Source of the DNA: Mimachlamys varia
Lineage: Eukaryota; Mollusca; Bivalvia; Pectinida; Pectinidae
Reading direction: 5' to 3'
DNA: 64,000 nucleotides
NCBI GenBank assembly: GCA_947623455.1
Contig: OX392543.1
Coordinates: 18,784,757-18,848,756 of the forward strand
Shown here: positions 12,724 through 31,140 of the stretch, one piece after another
How positions within the stretch are numbered: position 1 is the first letter of the stretch
How the letters are laid out: every line of letters starts with the position of its first letter
Position numbers and translations under genes: made by a program
Notes under the pieces: model-generated
What the model was told of the DNA's origin: nothing
What the model saw: the letters and a program-made list of their open reading frames with translations, nothing else
The model's database searches: none

Positions 12724-13295
12724 TTAAAGGTGCACATTAAATGTGTATTGTAAAGTTGCTTTTCTTTGCGGGGGATTTAATTTCGTTATTCGCGGTCAAA
12801 TAAAATTGCGTGAAATAATATTCAACACCCTGTTAAGACTTATTAACATGAGAACACATAATTCCAACAGAGCGAGAAATTCCACACTCGTGAATAAGCC
12901 CAAAAAAGAAAAACGCGAAATGTTCTTCCTATGAAATTAAACATCTATACAGTATGTTGTTCTCAGTTCACCGGTCCGGCAAAACATCTACAATGGACCC
13001 TATCACTGCGTTTAAAACAACTGAGAAAGAAGCATTACGAGAAGTTAATTTAATTTTTTTTCATGTTTTATGTATATTCTATTTATGTGATGTAACGTGT
13101 ATTTTATGTGTCTTGATAAAGGGGCGGATAGCCTTGAACATTTATTTGTCCGGACTGTCGCTATTACTTCCACGATCATATACAGTATGTAATGTATATC
13201 TTATCTTGTAGGTGCAATATTTGTATGTTTTATGTTCATCCTTAAATATACACAACTGTACGGCGGAAGATTTTGCTAGTTGGTTCCTTAGAAAC
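12724..13295. other. no gene recognised
   Basis: Short frames (12743-12934, 12954-13211) lie here. One has a hydrophobic stretch, but there is no homology I recognise and no splice context. Confidence 0.4.
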
Positions 13296-13349
13296 GTTAT
13301 TAGGCTCGATTTTCGCCGAAAGTTGCCGAAAGCTACGTATATCGGGCCT
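13296..13349. mobile_element. family A MITE, right end only
   Basis: Only the terminal 54 bp of family A remain, ending ATCGGGCCT before TTAA. A truncated relic. Confidence 0.65.
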
Positions 13350-13719
13350 TTAATATCTTGTAAAATATACATTATGAAAAAGTGAAATATCAGTTACTCA
13401 ATGTTTACTTTGGGAATACTGGTTTTCTTTTCTTGGACATGTATAGCTTGAAATATGCAGGTACTTGATATTCATTTCAAATTTAATATTTTGAAATTAA
13501 TTGAATTGTTATTGCACTTCCGAATCTAGATTTTAATATTGCTTCTGGCCGGTTTTGTTTCCTCGGTCTCCTCTTAGCCTTCACTTTTAGGCCCCTTCTC
13601 GTGTCACTGACTGTCCTAGAACAGCTGTATGACACAGTTTAATGGATAAAAGTGGTACTTTCTTTTATGTCGCTTGTAAATTCTTAAACAGTTTTCATAT
13701 GTATGTTTGCACTTTAGTT
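13350..13719. other. no gene recognised; short family J relic
   Basis: No exon seen. Near 13622 a short piece 'ACAGCTGTATGACACAGTTTAAT' matches dispersed family J (see 29308-29460). Confidence 0.4.
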
Positions 13720-14055
13720 AAGTTTGGTTTATTTTGTTTTACGTCCTATTAACAGCTAGGGTCATTTAAGGACTTGTCAGGTTTTGGAGGTGGAGGAAAG
13801 CCGGAGTACCAGGAGAAAAAAACACCGACCTACGGTCAGTACCCGGCAATTGTCCCGTGTGGGATTCGAACTCGCAACCCTGAGATGGAGGGCTAGTGGT
13901 AGAATGTCGAACACCTTAACCACTCGGCCACCGCGCCCCAGAGGTGGAGGGCTAGTGGTAGAATGTTGGAACACCTTAACCACTCGGCCACCGCGCCCCA
14001 GAGGTGGAGGGCTAGTGGTAGAATGTTGGAACACCTTAACCACTTGACCACTTTA
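13720..14055 (-). mobile_element. tRNA-derived SINE (type 2) with a tandemly repeated head
   Basis: On the minus strand the tRNA-like head carries the A-box region GGCCGAGTGGTTAAGGTG and a B box at 13862-13872 (AGTTCGAATCC). A body follows and ends in 'TTACGTCC' and a TTTGGTTTATT-like tail. The 5' half of the head, including the A box, is repeated in tandem as a 60-bp unit: 13882-13940, 13941-14000 and a degraded third copy at 14001-14055. Only one B box exists. Tail or body pieces of the same family recur at 15571-15655, 18868-18930, 35400-35445 and 58895-58960. Confidence 0.8.
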
Positions 14056-14099
14056 TGTATGTTTGCAAACATAACAAAAGTAGATTTGGAATATTTTGA

Positions 14100-14105
14100 T
14101 TTATT
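14100..14105 (-). terminator. candidate FMO polyadenylation signal
   Basis: AATAAA on the minus strand about 310 bases after the FMO stop codon. It is the first canonical hexamer I noticed downstream. In AT-rich DNA this can occur by chance. Confidence 0.35.
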
Positions 14106-14413
14106 TCGTGGTATGTTGGTGAATTTGCCATTGCCTCCTTATTGTAGATATACGAATTGATATTTTAATGCAAGTATTAATTTCGAATACAAGATGAAAT
14201 ACCACAAGAGTAAAACAGTTAAATGTAATGGTAAATCCCTCTGATTAAAGGTGTTGTTACATAAGATATTTTGTTAAGAATAATTGTTTTAGTGCAAAAG
14301 CAACTGTCTTGTGATACCCCCGCTCGACTTCATGGTATATATATACTTCTAGCGACAGGAAGAAGCACGATCCCGAACATGCATCATGTTAACCAAAACA
14401 GTTTCTCCCTCTT

Positions 14414-22919
<8,506 letters not shown>

Positions 22920-23631
22920 GTTGTGTCTCCTAATTAACCTTTAAGGCTCTAGCTTTATCCTAAGTAAAATACAAGAAAAAATACCCCAAGTCCTTCCAAA
23001 ATCGAGCGTTATCGTAGACGGATACGTATATTCTCTTTACAGAACCAATGAATAACAGTACGAATACAAACAAAACAAAAAAATAACGCCCCGTCTGTTA
23101 GAATCTATATGTTGTGACGATGAGTAGGTAGCGACAGAGTTCACAGAAAGGTAGAGTATGGTCTGTATAACAAGCGGCCCGCATGACCTATATAACTCAT
23201 CCGAATGATAAAGCTTAGCTAGTGTTAGGTTTTATTGGATCTTATGACCTATCATCCTTGCGAGTGTCTGTGTTGAGTGTGTGTGTGTTAGCAGTATAGC
23301 CCGGCCGTACACAAAAACGACGGGTACACCAGTCGTTCCACTACCATTATGAACGCCAAGGTGGGGGGTTCCACTTGTAATTACATTGTTTGTAACGTTG
23401 TCCAAAATTATGAATTGCATTATGCGTTTGAAATAAAAAAAAAATGTGAGCAGCAACATAAGTACACTATCCCCCCTCCCTGAATCAGAAATTAAGTAGT
23501 AAGCATTTTGTGACCTTTGACCTTTAACCTTTGACCGAGAGAACCAACAAGAGTGTGTGGTTGTGGTACGAGTATGGGCTATCGGTGTACATTGTTATCA
23601 CGGACGGACGCTCACACAAAATGACTAATAT
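22920..23631. promoter_or_regulatory. FMO upstream region, no defined promoter element
   Basis: This is where the FMO 5' untranslated region and promoter should lie. I see no convincing TATA box or initiator at a fixed distance. A GT-rich run lies near 23275-23288. The frame at minus 23232-23459 looks random. Confidence 0.3.
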
Positions 23632-23830
23632 ATAGAGGATATCTAACAGTATCTTCAGTAATACCATATATATTTCACGAGTGGGGCTAATATTTTGATC
23701 TTTGCACGAGTGAAAAATATCAAAATATTAGCCACACGAGTGAAATATATTTGGTACTACTGTTAAAATCTGCTATACAAGTGAAATATATTTGATATTT
23801 AAACGGAAACCATTGAATTTTCTTTTTATT
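23632..23830. repeat. foldback repeat, family H, copy 1
   Basis: Shares with 56988-57190 the opening 'TATATAGAGGATAT', two inverted 'TTTCACGAGT'/'ACTCGTGAAA'-type arms and the exit 'AACCATTGAATTTTCTTTTT'. A diverged piece with the same CACGAGTGAAA word lies at about 24087-24210. Non-coding. Confidence 0.7.
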
Positions 23831-25173
23831 ACATTTCCAAAATTCCAAAAGTCCTAATTCATTTTTAAAATTTGCGGTTAGAAGTGATCGGGACTGAGTG
23901 CCATGATTTTATTCTAAAATAACAGAAAAATAGTACACTTATAGTGCACAATGATATCGGACCGAAACTTATCGTCTACTGACTAGTGATGATATAGGTT
24001 TGATCAAGTTAATATTTTCTGATATTCCACTGATAAAAATGAAATAAATACCCCTTATAAAATTATTTGAACCTACTTGCCTACGTCGGGGATATAGAAG
24101 ATATATAAAAGTGTCTTCAGTAATACGAAATATATTTCGTGCGTAGTACGAGTGAAAAACATAGAAATAATAACCACACGAGTGAAAACTGAAGATACTG
24201 CAAGATAACTATTCGCAAGAGGGTGGTGCATGAGAGATATAGATATTCTGTTTATAATTTGTTATTGCAAAAATCTACCTTGGAACGCAAAATGACACAT
24301 AAATTTGACAATATTTAGTGTAGATACGTTTGACACTAGCAAGTCTATACAACACGATGTGACAAAATACGGTCATCCCTGTACATATTTCGAGAGTATG
24401 CAGACTGTTCTTGGATTTCATATTTTAAATAAGTATGTCATATTAAATTACTGTAATAATGTTAATGTAACGTAATCAGCTCGGATCAATACCCGTTGTA
24501 GATAACCGCCGAGTCTATAATGGTGGGGAACGAGGGAAATGCGGAGTAATTTCATCACCACTTATCTAGGTGTTCTACTCAAACAATTGTCGAGACGTGC
24601 ACGTATCTGACAAAACTTGGTTCGTCTCACCACTGTCATATACACGTGTTTATTATAAGCGGGATGTATAAGTTCGACATTGACTTAAAGTTCTGGATTT
24701 TAGATTGTGCCGAGCAAAATTTTATATCAACGTCACATATCGCATTTCCTTTCGAAAAAGTGACTTTTTTACAGTTTAGGTAATCAGAAATCTAGGTTTT
24801 TTAATAAAGATTAGTCACCATAGCCATATCAAAATATTTCACTATCATCGTTTCTTACCTTTCAGTTTGTTCGGCTATTGAGGGCCGTTAAGTATTTATA
24901 GGAAAACAATTGAAGACCAAAAAATCGCCGAGCTTTTGGAACCAACATAGGTGAAATTTTTTGAGAAGGGGGTTTGAATGTGGGCTGTAGGGTAGTGATA
25001 TAATGTCGGACACAATGTGAAGTCGGACACTTTTCTGTTCCGTTTTCAAAACTAACGTCCTGTAATAAAAGTCGTTCTGATCAATAAATACCGCTTGATT
25101 TGGCTTTAAATTTGAGTTATCTCCCTTACCCCGGTTCAATCGATTTAATTCAAACAAGAGGTAAGCAATGATC
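23831..25173. other. no gene recognised
   Basis: Besides the family H fragment near 24087-24210 I see only AT-rich sequence. The minus frame 24888-25157 contains an 'AGGGAGATAACTC' word also seen at 12027-12039 and is probably a repeat relic. Confidence 0.4.
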
Positions 25174-25541
25174 CAATCTGATTAAAATACAGATCCTTGT
25201 TCTCACTACGTTTTACAAGGATTTGACAACATCCATATAAAGTCACGTTCAGATGACCTTTGTCGCCTCTTACTTAACACTAAAATAATTTTCCAACGAC
25301 CTGTCATCTTGCACTATGCCATTTCGTCACATTATTCCACATGGCCAAACGGACAAATGCAATTTTGCAAGCTTTGTCGCCTCAAAATTTCACTCTAAAA
25401 AGATTCTGACAGTAGTAATTTGATTGGCTATTGCAAAAGGTCCTCGGGTCATGACCCCAATAGGATTTTCTCAGATCTTAACGAAGCGGAGAGAAGTTTA
25501 CGGAACGGCGCGGAGATCAAGATATGATTTTAATCAGATTG
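25174..25541 (+). mobile_element. MULE-like MITE, family C, reference copy
   Basis: 368 bp with ends CAATCTGATTAAAAT and ATTTTAATCAGATTG and an exact 9-bp target duplication GCAATGATC on both sides. The interior carries 'GTTTTACAAGGATYTGACAAC', 'GACCTTTGTCGCCTCTT' and 'GATTGGCTATTGCAAAAGG' blocks. No ORF of note: the frame that runs through its right half has no meaning. Confidence 0.9.
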
Positions 25542-27088
25542 GCAATGATCGACCGTTCATCCATATTCATTTTAGTATAGAATTATTCATGGAACTTCCA
25601 TTTTCACAAATTATTACTTTAAATATGGAATCATTTACCATTTTCCTGAATATTTATGTGAGTAATGTGTCCGAAAAGGGTCGATACATTAATGGCATGT
25701 ATTCGATCTGAAGACGGACATCTAGAAATAGTAATTTGGTGTTAAACGGACAGTGTCCGACCAAATATCACCCTTGTTTTTAACGTTTGTATAATCAACA
25801 GATAGATGTTTTTGTCTGTTTATTCTCAATATTATACTGGTCTGTGTATGTATGTGCACATATTTGTATGACGTCACGACCGCATGGTCAGACCGAGATT
25901 GAATTGATACAGATGGCGGTAACACAGTATTTCTGACCGAGTTTGAACCGATACATATAAGTAAGATACTGTAAGTCAGTAAGTAATACCCTCTTTGATC
26001 ACAAGTAATTCCTATACGAAGATTTCGGGGGTGGGGTTCTGAGATGTCAAGATCCCGCGCTAGCAATCGATAAATAAAAGTGTTGATCATTATAGATTTT
26101 TTTTAGAAAGTGAAATATAAAGGGGATGGATGGAAGCTGTTTGTTTTTCACTAGTATGAACGGAGTGTAAGGTTTTTGGCCTTTTTGTAACGTGGTCGAG
26201 GTATTTTCTGCCACCGAGTTGCATACCTTCTCTTTTTCAGTGTCTGATAGTCGATGTTTTTGTGAAATTTAACCGCTTGACGTATCAAGCTAAACTTTGG
26301 CAATTTTTTTATATGTTTTTAAATGATTAATTATAAAAAGAAAACTGGAAAATGATGGTTTTATATTTTTTTTAAAGATTATTTTTTCGCTATATTATCG
26401 ATATAAATATATGGCTATTCTCCTGGCCACAAGTGCCTTTGTTTCTGATCAGTCCCATTATGAACTAGAAATCTCCGAGACATAAAATGCCCCAACCCCA
26501 TATGGAATTAGTTCTTCATGCTTATTATGTATACTTAGTTTGATGACAATCAGATCAGTAGTTATGTAAATAAGCTGGTTACATTACCGTGGTACGGGAC
26601 GGAACGGACATGGGTAACACTACATGCCTCCTCCTTATCATGGCGGAGGTATAACGGGGACCAATGGGAACCTACACATGAAAAGCATAATTGTTTAAGG
26701 GCAGACGGACGACGGGAGATTTGATCATATGGTTGGCTAAAATAACATCTAAAACGTTGTTACCTTTTACGAAGATCATGCAATAGTAGCATCAAAGGAA
26801 AATGATTTTTTTTCGCACAACTCGATCTTTTGAAATGAAGTGAGAATAAGGATCGTTTTAATAAGATCGGTACACCAAAAACTCATAATTCCATCCCCCT
26901 TTTTCTTAAGATGACGCAACACTCGCATATGCTGCATCTTTTAAATTTAGTAATAGAAACACTATGTCGAAAAAATAATTAAACTGCACCATACAGCTGT
27001 TTCGTCTCTAACTAAACAGATATTTGGACATTATTTTTGTTGATGGAGATAATTACCGTACAAATGAAGAAAAAAAACCCAGAGAATA
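25542..27088. other. no gene recognised; repeat relics
   Basis: The minus frame 25722-26090 (122 codons) shows no domain I know. Relics: a family C terminus around 26820-26875 and a family J piece on the minus strand at about 26962-27005. Confidence 0.4.
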
Positions 27089-27190
27089 CCAAAGCGTCAA
27101 CAAAACCATAATCCGAACTCAAAATCGATTAAACTAGAGGCAAAATAGGAACAAAGGAAAGGTTTACATGTAGACTCTCGTAAAAGCACA
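27089..27190 (-). pseudogene. family B retroelement 3' fragment, copy b
   Basis: Contains 'CAAAATCGATTAAACTAGAGG' and 'GAACAAAGGAAAGG' in the order seen at 27880-27935 and 44210-44260, on the minus strand. Only the 3' part is present. Confidence 0.6.
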
Positions 27191-27837
27191 AGGGAGAGGG
27201 TGTCACAATACACACAAAAGGTAATGAACAACATGCATTTGGGAGGCCACGGTATGTTAGTGTAAGCTTTCATTAGTAACACAAAATTCATAACATACAT
27301 GTTTGGCAGCAGCTATTGCTAGAAGAATCACAATGACAAAACTTGCTTCCTGAAATTGTCCCCGGAGACAATGGGTATTAAAGCTTTGGTCACAGTACCC
27401 ATAACCACCTTGTTTGTGTGTGTTTTCAGGTGCCTACGATTTCATATTGTAAAAAACTGAACAGATCTGCTGGCTGTTCGAGAGGATACAAGCTATTGGA
27501 AGCAGCACACCCTTAAGGTACTTTTAGCACCCGGACAAATGTAAGTCAACGAGGTCTAATTACATGTACAAATCTGAAATTAACTATTTATGACTTAAAT
27601 TTAATATACCATTTGAATTAATTCTAATTTGAATTCCAAGTGGGCCGACGATTATGTTAAGCGTTGATGCCATCTTTACATATTTATAGATGTAGATATA
27701 ATGTCGCAATGCAATACAATACAACGACGGATGCTACACGATTCGACTCATTAGAGTTTCGATTAATTTTTGCGTACCATTGAATATATTCCTTGTCAGC
27801 TGCGTTAATACTTTCGTATACGCTGTTAATATTAAAT

Positions 27838-28629
27838 AAATAAGAGAATACCGAAGCGTCAACATAATCATAATCCAAACTCAAAATCGATTAAACCAGG
27901 GGCAGAATTTGAACAAAGGAAAGATTTACATGGAGACCCTTGCAAAAGTACAAGAGAATAAGACCAGGTGTTCCGGAAGAGTAAGCGTCTTCTGCTTCGT
28001 CGACGACACCCGCCATGTAAATCTTTGTCACATCCAAGTAAACATCAAATTCTCAAAATGAGAACCGAGTACCATTTTCAATCACAACAAGTAAACACAG
28101 TAATGAGCATACTCAAAAACGTCAATCTTCATATAACTTGCAGATACAGAATATTTCTCAATGAGACAAAGATGGCAACCACAAAACTTGCCTATAATTC
28201 TGATCAACTTGCATCTCTCGAATCCTTGTGTTGTTAGTTTTTCAGCAGTCGACATCGATCACGAAAATCCCGATATTTAGAGCAAGCCCTGGAATACCGA
28301 ATCAACTGCGTCATGTTAACACCATAGGTTGGAGAAGAAGGGATGTCACTATCAAGAAATGGTAAGATCACGATCGTAAAATTGAAATCATCGCGTTTAT
28401 CGTATAGCTTAGTAGTAAGCTGTCCATGTTGGTCGTAGTTTAAGTAGAGATCGAGGTAAGCAGCTGATGTAGAAGAGTCTGTTGTGTCCTTTATTTCAAG
28501 TTCAGAAGGGTATAATCGATCGACGTGGTCAGCAAACTTCTTGTTGTTTATAGACAACACATCGTCGACATATCTGAAAGTGAAAATCGTTGAATTTACA
28601 TCAAGAATATTGAATTCTACAAACAGCAC
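27838..28629 (-). pseudogene. reverse-transcriptase fragment (family B, copy c)
   Basis: The minus frame 28629-28234 encodes 131 residues. It includes FRYVDDVLS, a polymerase palm motif with the catalytic Asp pair, then 'EIKDTTDS', 'YLDLYLNYD', 'TKLYDKRDDFNF' and '[10 protein letters not shown]', ending at a stop. The order matches a family of metazoan retroelement polymerases that I know from many invertebrate proteomes; I think Penelope-like but am not sure. The 3' region (27838-28230) continues with the [24 protein letters not shown] block. No endonuclease or 5' part is present, so this is a dead 5'-truncated copy. Confidence 0.75.
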
Positions 28630-28636
28630 AAGGGCG

Positions 28637-29300
28637 TGTTATATCGATTGTAATTACAGTGAAATTAGATCATTGTCTCACTTAATGTAATACATGTTAT
28701 AACTGTAAAATCCCAGCTGTTGTGAAACAAATGCGACATCAAGTAAAATATCAGCAATTTAATATATTTTATTTCTCAAATTTGCATTGCATTTTCTGCA
28801 TTTCTCTGCTAAGTGTTTCAAGTTCGGAATAGCTACCATAAACTATTTTACTGTTGGTTTTTATTAAATTGCTTTGCAATAGCAAATGTGTTTATTACAT
28901 TGCTTTGTTATATCAAAGGATTTTATTATACTGCTTTGAAATATATTTAAAAATGCCGTTGATATTAAAGTAAAAAAAGGCGGGTTGTATCGATTGTAAT
29001 TACAGTGAAAATAGCTCATTGTCTGACTTGATGTAATACCTGTTATAATTAAAATACCAGCTGTTGTGTACAAAATGCTTTTAAAGTACATTATCAGCAT
29101 TTCATATCTCAAATTTGCATTGGCATTTTCTGCATTCCTCTACTAAGTGGTTCAAGTTTTTATATAGTAATCATAAACCATTTAACTGTTGGTTATTATT
29201 ATATTGCTTTGTAATAGCAAATGTTTTTGTTAAATTGCTTTGTAATAATAATAGTTTTTTATTATATTGTTTTGTACTTTTTATTATATTGCTTTGTTTG
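28637..29300. repeat. two-copy tandem duplication, about 345 bp each
   Basis: 28637-28975 and 28982-29300 share 'ATCGATTGTAATTACAGTGA', 'CAGCTGTTGTG', 'TCTCAAATTTGCATTG' and 'ATTTTCTGCATT' in the same order. Each ends in several 'TTATTANATTGCTTTGTAATA' short repeats. Non-coding. Confidence 0.75.
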
Positions 29301-29307
29301 TTTTACG

Positions 29308-29460
29308 TACCTGACCCTTCTGCTTCTACATTAGTTTATAAATTTTTGATTTCAACCTAGGAGGACGAAACAGCTCTATGGTGCAGTTTTAATTAATTTT
29401 TTCGTCATACTGTATCTATTAATAAATTTAAAAGGTGCAGCACATGTGTGTGTTACGTTA
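29308..29460 (+). repeat. dispersed repeat, family J
   Basis: Contains 'TCTGCTTCTACATTAGTTTA', then 'GGAGGACGAAACAGC' and 'TGCAGTTTTAATTAATTTTT'. Related copies lie at 60783-60960 and 55225-55320 (plus), 42180-42310 and 26962-27005 (minus), and 43955-44010 (plus). Nature unknown; no ORF. Confidence 0.65.
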
Positions 29461-29644
29461 TCGTTTCTCATGTCAAAGGCTTTTATTATACGTTTATCAA
29501 ACGTTATTTGTAATATATCCATTCATCATTACTCGTTCGTTTAAAGATATAATAAGGATCAATATTCATATTATGTATTTCATAAACACATCTGGTACAG
29601 CATAACTACCATTGCTTTAACTAGCAAATAAGTTTGTGTCGGTG

Positions 29645-30025
29645 TTGACAGGTGAGGCTAACAGAAACTCCATTGTGTGGACTTGGTAAGGTAAGCATAT
29701 TCGTATTTATCTTTCGATGTATGTGTGTAGATTAGACTGGAAAACAGCTACGCAAGAGTAATGCTGATAAGCCAAAAAAACCATCAATGAGCTATTTGTA
29801 TACTACAAAGAAGATTATAAGTGTCTGGTTTATATACAAGACTGCTGACTGGTGAGGCTAACAGAAACTACATTGTGTTGATTTGTTTAGGTAAGCATAT
29901 TCGTATTTATCTTTCGATTTGTGTGTGTAGATTAGACAGGAAATTAGCTATGCAGGAGTAGAACACATCAATGAGTTATTTGTATACTACAAAGAATATA
30001 GATATACAGATTATCAGTGTTTAAT
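29645..30025. repeat. two-copy tandem duplication, about 200 bp
   Basis: Two units beginning 'GGTGAGGCTAACAGAAACT' (about 29652 and 29852). Both continue with 'AAGCATATTCGTATTTATCT' and 'ATTTGTATACTACAAAGAA'. Non-coding. Confidence 0.8.
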
Positions 30026-31137
30026 GCGACAGTCACAAAAACCTTGCAGCATGACGAGGTAAAATCTAGAATATAATGAACTGTGTAGCAATTGACAAGT
30101 ACATTTAAAATATGTCTACAAGACAAGAACCGCGTTAACAAGCTAAAATAATCTGATCCTCCTAAAATAACTTTACCAAGTTAAAGAATTCGATTTTGAA
30201 CTGAAACAGTCCATGGGTAAAGCTTTCAATGAAAATATATAGGAATTTTAGGGACCAAGTGTAGATATGAATGCAGATTTGGTTTAGCAGATATTTAGAC
30301 ACAGGTTTTGTATGTAATGCCCGTATATCAACAAAGCTCATAGTTTGACACATCATATAAGATCCAATTAAACATTCAAGATCTATGGCAAATCAAAGTT
30401 CAGAATTGCAATTATTTTTTTTATTGATTTAATGCATGACCCAACTTGGAACCCTGTCAAACACAAGACAAAATATTGTGCTCTTTAGGAATTTCAATAA
30501 AAGATTTGTTTCTCTTAGACAAACATCCTTTACAACGTTTATTAAAATAATTTATGTTGAGAAATATACTATTAATAGGTGATTTTCTGTAAATTTGTTT
30601 AAAAGCATGTGTTGAGTTTAATCTAGATATCTGTGTTAAACGTTAACTCTACCACATTTTCCCCTTAACTTAGATGTTTAATAGACAAGTCACACACTAA
30701 GTCATGAATTGTGCAATCTATTTTTTATAGCTATATTCTTAAAATAACTTCGAAAATTCGAAGAAGGTATGGCAGAAACCTCCTGTTTAATCCTTATTGA
30801 TACTTCTTATCTTGTGGAAATTGATTTACAAAACAACTTCTTTTGGAAAATCTATTATGGCATTAAAAGGCAGAACTTACTTTATACTAAAACTCTACAT
30901 AATTATCTTTGGTTGTATGTCACACTAACACATTAACTTGGTATTAGTTAGCCATTGGCTTTCAGAAAATGTTTTGTCCTGTCACAAAATCAAAAAAGGC
31001 ACAACTAAGAACAAACAAGAAACTTCACCTAATATTTCTCACGAAAAATAACCACAACAAACTTTCTTAGTAAAACAAACCGGCTGTCGGCTATATCGGC
31101 GTTATCTAAAATGGGATAACGCACAACTCGGGGCCAA
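30026..31137. other. no gene recognised
   Basis: AT-rich. The minus frame 30162-30356 is open but meaningless by eye. No repeat matched. Confidence 0.45.
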
Positions 31138-31140
31138 TGA

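Noticed and set aside
13862..13980. tRNA gene on the minus strand
   Set aside because: The head is repeated, the body of a SINE follows, and other copies share the body.
25722..26090. 122-codon minus-strand ORF
   Set aside because: No motif, no homology that I recognise, no splice context. This length is not exceptional by chance in 64 kb of six-frame sequence.
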